Source of the DNA: Sweltsa coloradensis
Lineage: Eukaryota; Arthropoda; Insecta; Plecoptera; Chloroperlidae
Assembly (NCBI GenBank): GCA_024449915.1
Contig: JAMZAV010000904.1
Coordinates: forward strand, 224,838 to 288,837
Direction of reading: 5' to 3'
Length of the DNA stretch: 64,000 nt
Shown here: positions 58,001 through 64,000 of the stretch, piece after piece
Position numbering within the stretch: the stretch's first letter is position 1
Layout of the letters: each line of letters begins with the position of its first letter
Program-made: the position numbers and the translations under genes
Notes under the pieces: model-generated
Told to the model about the DNA's origin: nothing
Databases searched by the model: none
What the model saw: only the letters and a program-made list of their open reading frames with translations

Positions 58001-61000
58001 GTAGGCCCATCGATATATCGTCCCAAAATATTGATTTCTTTGCCCAACCCTAAACTGAACCTTTAAATACAAAGTTTCATAAAAGAATGTCACAATGGCT
58101 CATGTTAAATGTAGTAGGTACCTTAAAGTCCTTAAACGTTTCAAAATATTGTATTTCATAAATTATTGTTAATTTTAATAAATAACGCATTTTTGTGGTT
58201 GTAGAACAATGGGCCATGGCGTAAACAATAATGGCACAATGTAAGAATCTCACCTATCGTTAGGTCGTGTAAAAACGTTGGTGTAGGCAGTAAATTATCG
58301 GTAAATGATCGGCCGTTAGTGTTGAAGAGATCCGCGACATCCTTCAGCATCTGATCGGTCAGGTTCGGTTTTTTCTTTGCTCCCTTGGTCATAAAGTTTC
58401 GCAGGTCCTGGTTCTTCGTTGCTTTGGGAGCGATTTCTTCTGGCTGGGGGGTTATGATCATCTTACGGCACGTGGGTTCTTCCATGCCTGACAAACAAAA
58501 CACGCAACATCAATCAATTCATGTTTTATTTACATAACATGTAGATATAATCGATTTTTGCGGCTACATCTGCTAATCATTGATTACAATAAAGCAATCT
58601 TATAGTTAGGGTATGTGGGAAATATAAAATTGTATGTGTGTTTGTAACACATGTAGGTACGTATGTATGTAAATGTAACGTGGCATCTTCTTGACCCAGT
58701 CCGAGCCAGGTTGCATTAATTGGATCAAAGTTCTCCCGTGTAAATGAGATTTGATTGATTGATTGATTGCTGTTTATTGTACATAGATCCCTAGAGAATA
58801 ACATAATGTACATTCATGGATATTATACATTGTCAAACATATGATCTACAAAATACACAATGATTATGTTGCTAAAATAATGAATAATAAACATTGTGGT
58901 AACTCCAGATTTAACTACAGAACTATCAATTGAATAAAATGCCTTATCAATAAGAAATGCTTTTAATTTGCTTTTAAAGCATCGTCACTGGTATTAATTG
59001 TTTCAACTCCATGGGCAGTTGTTGTAGAGCCGCCTTCCACAACTTCTGGGTTCCTGAGACAGCTGTAGTAGTTCTTACTGATTCAAGATGCAGGTCACCC
59101 CGATGCCTAGTATCATACCCATGAAAGTCAGAATTCTTTTTAAAGTTAGCTAAATCTTTGCGAACATGTATAACTGATTCGTAAATGTAAAGACCAGCAG
59201 GGTTAGTAAGCCGAGCTCGGGAAATAGTAGTCTGCACGAATGCCGTTTACCAACACCCACTAGAGTACGCACCGCTCGCTTCTGTATCAAGAAGATACTG
59301 GTGAAAACTCTCTTGCTAGAGGAGCCCCATAGTATAATACCGTAACGTAAAAGAGACTCAAAATATGCAGAAGAAATAATCTTAGCAGAACTTAGGCCAA
59401 TACGCTGTCTGATAATTCTAATAGCAAAGCAGGCTTTACTTAGCTTCTTAATAAGGTTGTCAGCTTGCGAGTCCCACTTAAGTGTTGAGGCTATGGTAAG
59501 TCCAAGGGAAGCTACAGTTTCAGCCTCGGGCAACAAGTGCCCCTCGAAGTGTAGATTCAGCTTGCTGACATTACTGGCATTACTGGGATTGAGACTAAAG
59601 AGTGTAGTTGTAGTCTTCTCTGCATTCATCGCAAGCTGATTTTCGTAAAGCCATGCAGCTTCCTGGTCCAGTTCTTTTTGCGCGGCTTTGATGACTTCAG
59701 TGATGTATTTCCCCCAGCAAACGTAAGTAAAGTCATCTGCGTACATATAGACTTCACACCTCGGAGTACACGGTTGTAGATCATTCACATAAACAAGGAA
59801 GAATGTTGGCCCAAGTACAGTGCCTTGTGGTACCCCGGTAGTGGTCTTCATCCAAGATGATCTAACCAATTTGGTCCTTCCGTCATCCGAATCTCTGACT
59901 TGTACCGACTGTTCTCTACCCTCCAGGTAGGACGCAACCCATTTTACAATTTACAATTACAATTTGATGGTTATGACTTCTTCTTTGTTGGTACGTGGGG
60001 GGTTCCTGCATATCTAGCCTACTCATCTCTTGCAGCCAACCACTATTTTCAGGTAAGCTGTTGGGACTACCTTTTCCTTCCCCCAACTCCCTCACTTATC
60101 CTGCCAACAGGCTTCTATTACCTATATTCCACAAACACAAAAGTGTTTTTCTTTTAAAGTTTAGTTTGAGTGTGTCTAAATATCAGTATCTGCTTGCAAA
60201 TCATCCAACACACTTAATACATGGATAGTAAAGCTTACCATCTGGAAACATCCGCGGGTTTTCTTGAAAGAGAAATGGTTTAAGCTGGCTGGTATCACTG
60301 GCAAGTTTCTGTTTGATGCTCTTGTTCTGCTTCATGGCCTGTTTATACTTGACAAGCTCCTTGCCCTGGGGACAAAGACCAGTCATTAGAGCTTAGGCAA
60401 AACCACCAATATATTGCCAATTAATTTTGAAAAGTGGTTTGTTTAACATAAATATGGTGATGCAACAAAACAATATGTGAAAAATTCCCCAAAAACATTC
60501 AAATTTCATACTATCATTCCATGGGAAGTTAAAGCCTTCTCCCCCTTTCCCCACCAACTAATTTTATTTTTAAATGGTGATATTTATAACAAGCAATACT
60601 ATGTAAAATATGGCAGCTTAAAATGAACTAGGATAAAGGTATGAATGAACATTGAGGGGAAAAAATGAATGAAGGTAGGCCTATTATTTAATTATTAATT
60701 AGTAATTACTAGTCACCGATATCCTTACCTCCGACACGAGATGAACTATTCGTCCCTCTCTTAGTCGTCCGGTACGTCCCATCCTCTGCGTCAGACGGGT
60801 GTGGGAGACAACGTCGAAGCAGATGATGAGATCCACTTCGCCGATGTCTAGACCTTCCTCTCCCACGCACGTTGATACCAGCGTGTTCGCACGGCCAGCT
60901 CTGAAGTCGGTTATAACCTGAGACGCGACAAACAATATAATCATCCAAAACACATAGTTCTGTAATGTTTTGTAGGCCTAATAAATGTGCAAGGTAATAG

Positions 61001-64000
61001 CTAGGTCTACCAATATAAAATAAAAGCATCGAGTTAAAACTTTTTAGATATATATTTCAGACTAATTTCTTATATTGAATTGCCTTAAGCCTTAAAATGT
61101 TATTTTTAAAAGACGATTTTCAAAAATATCAGGACCCTCTATGTCAATATAAAATTAGAAACACAATGCAGAGCATGAAGGTCTAAATGCACAACACATT
61201 TTCATCTATTGCAGTTGTTTCATTTGAAGATAATTTAAGTGGCTACATCTAGGCCTAATCATTATTTCATTGATAAGTAGATTAAAATAAATAGCTACTG
61301 ACATGTTGCTGGGTAGGCCTAAGAATAAGATAGGCCACTTGGAGAGGAGGAGAGTTCAAACGTTGGTGGATTAAGTATGGTACGTGATCTTACTCACCTT
61401 CTTCTGTCGCGTCTGCTTCAATCCGACCGACCGCCTGGTATCCGACTGTCCGACAAACACGCGGGGCTGAACCAGAGGTCGGAGCTGGTTGAGAATGTAC
61501 AACACCTCGTCCACAGTTTCGCGAGACTAAACAGACCAGAACTACATTACCGCTCCTATCAGGTAATCAATTATTACAAGTAGGGCCATATATTTGGCCA
61601 TATTTGGTGATTATTTTAGAATGCTGGATGAGATTGAGAAAACCTTTTTTTAAATGTAAAATTTAATATAAAAAATAAAATAGCTTGATTGCCAAAAATC
61701 TAACAAATTTCACATTTAAATTTCCATCCCACAGGATAAATTTAAAAAATCCGTATTTCGAGTCTACCCACTCAGTCACATAACTGATTTTCAGTGGGGG
61801 ACAGTAAGCCAAAGTGACCAAGCCAACCCTATAGGCCTTGACGCAATCGACGAGTGAGCGATAACCAACCAAAGATCAATATTTTTTTAATAGGAAATAT
61901 AGCAATCAGTGGTATGGACAGTGCGAACACCCGCGGATCAATGCCAAAATCAACAAGGCCGATTCAGTACAACTTTAAATTTATTATGTGCCTCGTTGCT
62001 AGGACGGCTTCAAAGTCACCAAAGGGATCTTACCTCGCAGAATATAATTGCTCGGGTCGATTCATTCTTCTCTTGAAACTTGGAGAAATGTTCCAGAACT
62101 AATTCTCTCACTTTCTCCATCTTGGGATGACTGCCCAGATACGGTGACTCGGTAGTCATTTGGGTCTGAAAACATGGCCGACTAAATTAAAAGTACTCGG
62201 AATGATTGAAAGCAAGATGTGATTAAGATGAAAAAGACAGATATACCAATATACCCAGATACACCCAATAGAATTAATTATTCTACACGGGGAATTTGTC
62301 GAGTAAATTCACTTACCGGGTTTATCACAGACAAGTTCGGGTCCACTTTGTTGATATCCAGCTGATCAACATAAGCCTTAACCCCAGCCATCAGATCTTG
62401 GAATTGATCGCACCCCCCGAGGCGAGTCACTATTGCGGTTTTGTTTGCGTCAGTCCTTAACGCTAGAAAACCAAAATATCAAACAGGTAAAAAAAAACAA
62501 GAATCCTATGTAAGCTATGTACAAAAGTTATCTAACTTAATGAGAGTAGGCCTACATGTTAATAATTTACATTAAATTAAATTTTAAATTTCAAATTTAT
62601 GTGTAGTACAGTACTATAAAAATAATAGAGCGAGCGTCTCCACTCGACTCTTATGGCTCGAATGTCTGTTTTTTTTTATCTTTTCTGTTACTGCTTCGGT
62701 ATAGGTCACACCGTTTCTCTGATCGACCTGAAATTTTGCACACATGTACATACCACCTATGCGGGTTGCTGTATAGTTATTGAACAAAATCCAACCGTTG
62801 GTTATAAAAAAAAAAATTTAAAAATAAATAAATAAATGTTTCGATCGTTATGAAATTTTGCAGGGTCAATAAGTATAACATTCTCTCCTATTTTACAAAT
62901 TTTCAGCTAAATCGGTCAAGACCTTAAAGACTTATTGGTATGTAACATTATGGGAATGTCGTACTCGGGTCGTGTTGCACGTACCGGTGCTCGCTCAACA
63001 ACGCGACGGGACTTTAGCGTTTTCCTAGTGTACATACATAACCAACCTGATTTTGCTCAGTTCAACAACTCACCTTCCATGTTATTGTAGAATGCCCACA
63101 CACCGCTGGTCTCCAGCATATCCTTGGCACTGCATAGTGCGATACAGAGAGCAAAGTCGGCACACATCTTACTCTTTAGCTGAGGGTTGAAGCCGATGGG
63201 GGGAGACTGGAAGAACTTCTGCTGCGCCTGCACCAACTGTGAAACATACAGTTACGTTTACTTGTGGTATCATATCGCGGAATCATAAAAAATTGTGATT
63301 TCCTTTAGCGTTTCATTAAATAAAATGAGGTGGAGCTATTTATTATCATCAAGTAAGCTAAAGTTAGCTACACTTCCATGATAAAATTACAGAATTACCT
63401 AACTGGTACTAATGGCCAAATTTATCACATTGTAGTTCTTTTAGATTAAGTATGTGCTGTGGGTGGTGAACAACTGAAAATGTTGTGTATTACGAAGTGA
63501 AGATATGTAGGCTACCTATAGTAAGCGCACTTACCCCCCACTTGGATACCATGCAGGCGGGGAGGAGCTTGTTCATACGCAACGGTCTGGCAAAGTTATC
63601 GATGATCTAAAACAAAGATAATGAAACAAACATAAAAAATCAATACCAAATTTTCTCCCAAAAGATGCCACGTCGTTTATGACTTGAACCCCTACTTAGC
63701 TGGAAGGATCATAGATAAAATATAATATAGTACAACATTCATGTTTAAATTCAAATTGAATCAAATCTATCTTATTTTCTTATTAAAGATAACATTTACA
63801 TAGGTTTCCACTTTCCAGGGTAACTTATTATATGCACTAGTGATGATTGAACAACAAGCAATATAAATATGTCAAACTAAAAATATTACTTACACATAAA
63901 AGTTGTTCAATTTGAGTGTTGAGTTTTGTGCACTTCTTCAAAACAACAAGCTCAATGTTTCGCTTGTGTGTGTACGGCGTAATATCGGGCGACTCTTCAG
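45847..64000 (-). CDS. FANCM DNA translocase, 3' part of gene, 17 exons visible
   Basis: This gene encodes the Fanconi anemia/branch-migration translocase FANCM, a nuclear protein that with MHF1/MHF2 binds forks and Holliday junctions and recruits the FA core complex. Seen here in order: C-terminal helicase core with motif V (CVGEEGLDIGEVDLIICFD) and motif VI (QRMGRTGR); PRMFPDG after the core as in vertebrate FANCM; a region matching the MHF-binding segment (DLGACIDWQRFE); a Lys/Ala/Pro linker; a roughly 1,540-residue disordered part in one exon; an ERCC4-like pseudonuclease and helix-hairpin-helix end with stop at 45847-45849. All 16 introns are GT-AG and phases agree at every join. The visible part encodes about 2,428 residues, more than whole human FANCM (about 2,050), because of repeats in the giant exon. 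The Walker A/DEAH exons lie beyond 64000. One frame disruption is present near 49940-49960. No poly(A) signal was identified securely below 45847. Confidence 0.95.
46045..46770 (+). mobile_element. RTE-like LINE 3' end, interrupted by a 5S-derived SINE
   Basis: Plus frame 46075-46195 reads EDVEGIRLWEDRKKW and LVEKPKLTLPETEDGDG, the family tail. The 3' UTR (AACACTGAAAAGTTC, AGAAACTGGTGA near 46265-46300) matches the minus-strand copy near 38960-39000. The UTR then breaks and its last part, ACTCATGTTGGAACCAGGTG and TTTGATT, resumes at 46740. The SINE occupies the gap. Lies in the last FANCM intron, antisense to FANCM. Confidence 0.7.
46325..46737 (-). mobile_element. 5S rRNA-derived SINE (SINE3-type)
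   Basis: On the minus strand CACCGAAGTTAAGCAACC, TTTGGGCGTGGTCAGG and GAGTGGGTGAACAC follow the 5S rRNA internal promoter (GAAG-TAAGC, GGGC-TGGT-AG, GGATGGG-GACC) in order and spacing. The rest is SINE body (GGACGTAAAGCCGTTGGTCT on this strand) and a tail CTCGTCTCAAATAGCC, GAGACGTTAAGCAATATTAA. It is 5S-like only over about 80 bp, so it is not an rRNA gene. Confidence 0.65.
46913..47013 (-). CDS. FANCM: FANCM exon, end of ERCC4-like domain
   Basis: 33 codons, DTAQRLAKLLQREAQLGN and WPEDFMKRVNN, matching vertebrate ETADLLKELSLVEQ. Acceptor TGTGTTGCAG, donor AAT|GTAAGT, phase 0. Confidence 0.93.
47410..47625 (-). CDS. FANCM: FANCM exon, ERCC4-like domain core
   Basis: Encodes FISSDTRRLEKTVSRLRSSF, QLPFLIVENDKHNE and SKRAIPKLIALQDVVKVVFS, matching vertebrate FIEQIQHLQSMFERICVIVE and SYDSLLTTLIGAGIRILFSS. 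Acceptor TTGTTTGCAG, donor CACG|GTGAGT, phase 1. Confidence 0.95.
47780..48325 (+). mobile_element. LINE C-terminal and 3' UTR fragment in a FANCM intron
   Basis: Plus frame around 47845-48079 reads NHSARQKNNIHVIDHNLTLF, SRGPVYAATQIWNKLPTQIK and KINNISRFKYELRN before a stop, the typical end of invertebrate non-LTR reverse transcriptases (H-TR-N ... P-Y-G-WN-LP-IK). The 3' end is AATAAATAAATAAG at 48299. 5' truncated. Confidence 0.7.
49060..49120 (+). repeat. AGGTAAGCTGTTGGG repeat, short copy
   Basis: CCAGGTAAGCTGTTGGGTTC followed by a C/T-rich stretch, as at 56404 and 60051. The word looks like an exon/donor boundary but is on the strand opposite to FANCM and recurs with its flanks, so it is treated as a dispersed repeat. 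Confidence 0.5.
49228..49303 (-). CDS. FANCM: FANCM exon, pseudonuclease
   Basis: 25 codons: ILTQSITDADFVLSWRVGVA then RTSMT. Aligns with vertebrate CDYIVSNRMVVERRSQSEM; the catalytic Glu of the ERK signature is Ala here. Acceptor GGTTTTTGCAG, donor ACAG|GTGAGT, phase 1. Confidence 0.93.
49682..54535 (-). CDS. FANCM: FANCM giant exon (about 4.85 kb), frame break near its 3' end
   Basis: Acceptor CTTGTGTTGCAG joins in phase 1. The frame runs open to a stop at 49917-49919. Features in order: three 18-residue repeats (EEQYKSTDEAPLLFDK type); LNFDLGFDMLFDDDDDDEDE, matching the vertebrate FDLGF acidic motif; repeated SPILG-type motifs; VIDCIDLRSSEESDDD; two 107-residue repeats; a Lys/Arg-rich region KERKRKIKKRKHR and RRRIVASLDSSDSGE, matching vertebrate RIILPDDSSEE. 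The true protein must switch frame near 49940-49960 to continue KPSLPLRECDVSK and PPLVLIVAQRQVAVASAIV, the first strand/helix of the ERCC4-like domain, ending at donor AAG|GTAAGT. The switch coincides with an out-of-frame duplication. Confidence 0.9.
49881..50018. repeat. Out-of-frame tandem duplication (76-bp offset) in FANCM
   Basis: 49955-50018 and 49881-49942 are about 75-80% identical: AAACTAGGTTTGGG against AAACTAGGTTTGGCA, and GGGAATAGTATC in both. The offset of 76 bp is not a multiple of three, so the downstream copy is read in another frame. In that frame it encodes DTIPNAKPSLPLREC, a copy of DTIPFPPKPSLTLRKC. Confidence 0.85.
50975..51616. repeat. 321-bp in-frame tandem repeat in FANCM
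   Basis: Two units starting with CCTCGGATTGCTCAGAAATC at 50981 and 51302 (plus coordinates) are over 90% identical. Each encodes about 107 residues including NTKVNTSVD, LGVSP-PGQ-SVK, SSNDTSMDTSTIGPVPRKKT, RVLANISTSTEESPAKSSL and YKTPSRSSIARISEQSEDSS. Confidence 0.95.
54160..54322. repeat. 54-bp in-frame triple repeat in FANCM
   Basis: TGCTCTTCGATC recurs every 54 bp (units beginning near 54187, 54241, 54295). Each encodes an 18-residue unit, SIEEQYKSTDEAPLLFDK in the most regular copy. Confidence 0.95.
54663..55039. mobile_element. TIR element in a FANCM intron, 5-bp TAGTA duplication
   Basis: TGGGAGACCCTATGACAGAA and GGGCGCTGCGAGCG on the left are mirrored on the right by CGCTCGCGGCCCTTCTGTCA and TACAGTCCCCCA. 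TAGTA flanks both sides (54658-54662 and 55040-55044). Class unassigned. Confidence 0.6.
55217..55442 (-). CDS. FANCM: FANCM exon, KKAP repeats and a VIIL motif
   Basis: Starts KKTPTKKAPAKKAPVKKAPA, a 15-bp-type tandem repeat, then SNLRRFLQSSQEA and SDDVIILEQ. Acidic residues before VIIL suggest a SUMO-interaction motif. Acceptor TACTGAAG (alternative 3 bp further), donor CAAG|GTAAGT, phase 1. Confidence 0.85.
55785..55918 (-). CDS. FANCM: FANCM exon, lysine-rich linker
   Basis: Encodes ASQELNEVVAETKKKPKPVA and KRKKAEVGAPKQ; basic and presumably disordered. Acceptor AACTTGCAG, donor GTT|GTAAGT, phase 0. The first split codon, T+GT, gives Cys. Confidence 0.85.
56216..56470. repeat. Inverted pair of the AGGTAAGCTG repeat family
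   Basis: 56220-56315 on the minus strand (CAGCTGCCGAACTCTTTCAA, GGTAAGCTGGTGGCTCCTA, CCGATCAATCTTTCCCCCAC) is an inverted copy of 56383-56465 on the plus strand (CAGCTGCCAAACTCTTTCAT, GGTAAGCTGTTGGCTCCTCC, ATCAATCTTTCCCCTACCC). A loop of about 70 bp separates them. Confidence 0.7.
56536..56610 (-). repeat. tRNA-like sequence, non-canonical anticodon loop
   Basis: On the minus strand: GTGGCCGCATAGCTCAG with an excellent A box and D arm, CCGGGTTCGATCCCCGG forming a perfect T arm, and GTAGTCAC pairing partly with GTGGCCG. The expected anticodon loop lacks T33 and the anticodon stem has a mismatch, so I call a tRNA pseudogene or tRNA-derived SINE in a FANCM intron rather than an active tRNA. Confidence 0.6.
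56839..57033 (-). CDS. FANCM: FANCM exon, MHF-binding region
   Basis: 64 codons with LDVFVHKSRKIDLGACIDWQ, then HSTDTNLLVHLLDYSDK; aligns with vertebrate LSLSEWRLWQDHPLPTHQVD and HFIGLMQMIEGM, the segment known to contact MHF1/MHF2. Acceptor GTTTCCACAG, donor GGAT|GTAAGT, phase 1. Confidence 0.9.
57171..57840. mobile_element. Non-autonomous hAT-type element E
   Basis: Ends TAGAGGTAGTGAAAAATGGT and, inward from the right, TAGAGGTAGTGAGAAATGGT, about 24 bp. Exact 8-bp duplications CTCATAAG lie at 57163-57170 and 57841-57848. Subterminal sequence is full of CGAAATTCGCGAA-like words. Two copies of TGGTGGAGGTGCCGGTCC are at 57414 and 57449. Within a FANCM intron; no transposase. Confidence 0.88.
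58254..58487 (-). CDS. FANCM: FANCM exon after helicase core
   Basis: 77 codons beginning MEEPTCRKMIITPQPEE, with LTDQMLKDVADLFNTNGRS; corresponds to the vertebrate stretch KMFITHGVYEPEK through LSEEEFKLWN. Acceptor GTTTGTCAG, donor ATAG|GTGAGA, phase 1. Confidence 0.9.
58745..59945 (-). mobile_element. 5'-truncated non-LTR retrotransposon, reverse transcriptase domain
   Basis: The minus frame begins WVASYLEGREQSVQVRDS at 59942 and at 59869-59150 reads GVPQGTVLGPTFFLVYVNDL and VYMYADDFTYVCWG, the RT motifs with the catalytic YADD. After a frameshift near 59200 it continues in the frame 59237-58974 with YDTRHRGDLHLESVRTTTA and KLWKAALQQLPMELKQL. The 3' end is an (ATCA)n-type tail at 58746-58768. 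Same strand as FANCM, within the intron between exons 58254-58487 and 60239-60365. Inactive. Confidence 0.85.
59960..60175 (+). repeat. AGGTAAGCTGTTGGG repeat, long copy
   Basis: TTATGACTTCTTCTTTG, CAGCCAACCACTATTTTC, AGGTAAGCTGTTGGGACT and a C/T-rich run resemble 56310-56490 in order. Function unknown; the phrase CTTGCAG-CCAACCACTATTTTCAG-GTAAG looks like a 17-base micro-exon, but on the strand opposite to FANCM. Confidence 0.45.
60239..60365 (-). CDS. FANCM: FANCM exon, end of helicase core
   Basis: 42 codons plus one base: GKELVKYKQAMKQNKSIK and LFQENPRMFPD(G), matching vertebrate GREERIYNQSQSNKRSIY and SPRMVPDG. Acceptor GTCCCCAG, donor GATG|GTAAGC, phase 1. Confidence 0.95.
60729..60917 (-). 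CDS. FANCM: FANCM exon, helicase motifs V and VI
   Basis: 63 codons including FRAGRANTLVSTCVGEEGL, DIGEVDLIICFD and RLTQRMGRTGRLREGRIV, nearly identical to vertebrate FANCM. This exon is the strongest single proof of the gene's identity. Acceptor CGCGTCTCAG, donor GAG|GTAAGG. Confidence 0.98.
61398..61526 (-). CDS. FANCM: FANCM exon, helicase lobe 2
   Basis: 43 codons: SRETVDEVLYILNQL, then QPRVFVGQSDT and GLKQTRQKK, matching the vertebrate RDSVQEIAEML, VMTFVGHAS and FTQKEQ. Acceptor CTGTTTAG, donor AAG|GTGAGT. Confidence 0.95.
61752..62020 (-). repeat. Dispersed repeat family A, longest copy
   Basis: On the minus strand it runs GGTGACTTTGAAGCCGTCCT, CGGCCTTGTTGATTTTGGC, GGTTGGTTATCGCTCACTCG, ATAGGGTTGGCTTGGTCACT, CCCCCACTGAAAATCAG and GACTGAGTGGGTAGACTCG: both halves that are separated in hAT element B. 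It lies in a FANCM intron close to the donor at 62033. Confidence 0.75.
62034..62165 (-). CDS. FANCM: FANCM exon, start of helicase lobe 2
   Basis: 44 codons including SHPKMEKVRELVLEHFSKF and STRAIIFCE, matching vertebrate SHPKLKKLEEVVIEHFKSW and MIFSSF. Acceptor ATGTTTTCAG, donor GAG|GTAAGA. Repeat family A ends 13 bp past the donor. Confidence 0.95.
62317..62462 (-). CDS. FANCM: FANCM exon
   Basis: Two bases complete an Ala codon, then LRTDANKTAIVTRLGGCDQF through DPNLSVINP. Acceptor GGTTTTCTAG, donor CCCG|GTAAGT, ends phase 0. Confidence 0.9.
62625..63030 (-). repeat. Repeat related to family B in a FANCM intron
   Basis: The minus strand starts CTAGGAAAACGCTAAAGTCC, CGTCGCGTTGTTGAGCGAGC, closely matching the left end at 20028-20062, and ends at GAGACGCTCGCTCTATT. 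Middle sequence includes ATTTCAGGTCGATCAGAGAA and a T/A run. Not delimited by a duplication. Confidence 0.5.
63074..63236 (-). CDS. FANCM: FANCM exon
   Basis: Encodes LVQAQQKFFQSPPIGFNPQL through WAFYNNME, corresponding to the vertebrate region ending in SLYFFLCGIM. Acceptor GTTTCACAG, donor GGAAG|GTGAGT, ends phase 1. Confidence 0.92.
63535..63606 (-). CDS. FANCM: FANCM exon
   Basis: A 24-codon exon, phase 0 at both ends, beginning IIDNFARPLRMNKLLPAC. Acceptor TTGTTTTAG, donor GGG|GTAAGT. It belongs to the insert domain between helicase lobes. Confidence 0.9.
63894..64000 (-). CDS. FANCM: FANCM exon (helicase core/insert start), cut by window edge
   Basis: Encodes EESPDITPYTHKRNIELVV and KKCTKLNTQIEQLLC, aligning with the vertebrate segment around SPDILTYSHERKVEKLIVPL. 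Donor TGT|GTAAGT, phase 0. The upstream part is outside the window. Confidence 0.92.

Overview
This is a eukaryotic, metazoan window, almost certainly from a marine or other invertebrate. The evidence is large intron-bearing genes with GT-AG junctions, many non-LTR retrotransposon fragments, short inverted-repeat DNA transposons, and an unusual abundance of the palindromic word TAGGCCTA. The phylum cannot be fixed from the sequence alone.

Layout. Positions 1 to about 8,470 look unlike the rest: runs of C, G, A and T are inflated, no long coding sequence can be read, and TAGGCCTA is absent. I suspect a poorly polished assembly segment. From about 8.5 to 45 kb the window is a transposon-rich intergenic region. 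I could delimit five hAT-type elements by 8-bp target duplications, two PIF/Harbinger-type MITEs by TAA duplications, several foldback or TIR elements, RTE-like and CR1/Jockey-like LINE tails (one nested in the other), tRNA-like repeat heads, and several local tandem duplications. Two small coding traces lie here: a minus-strand first coding exon resembling the SAM region of an ACK/PR2-type tyrosine kinase (15358-15447), and a plus-strand pair of candidate exons (43432-43503 and 44749-44798) joining in frame to a 20-residue peptide.

From 45,847 to the right edge the minus strand carries the 3' part of one gene, a FANCM (Fanconi anemia group M) DNA translocase. I assembled 17 exons with consistent splice phases: the C-terminal part of the helicase core, the MHF-binding region, a lysine-rich linker, one giant exon of about 4.85 kb encoding a disordered repeat-rich middle, and a C-terminal ERCC4-like pseudonuclease plus HhH domain ending at a stop at 45847-45849. 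The N-terminal helicase exons lie beyond position 64000. The introns hold a LINE with readable reverse transcriptase motifs, a hAT MITE, a LINE tail interrupted by a 5S rRNA-derived SINE, and other repeats.

The most unusual points are an out-of-frame duplication of about 62 bp (offset 76 bp) that breaks the FANCM frame just before the nuclease domain, in-frame internal duplications (321 bp x2, 54 bp x3) in the FANCM middle region, a seven-copy motif matching the complement of a tRNA-Ala 3' CCA end that sits mainly inside hAT elements, and the 5S-derived SINE. I see no operon, CRISPR array, phage or defence system.
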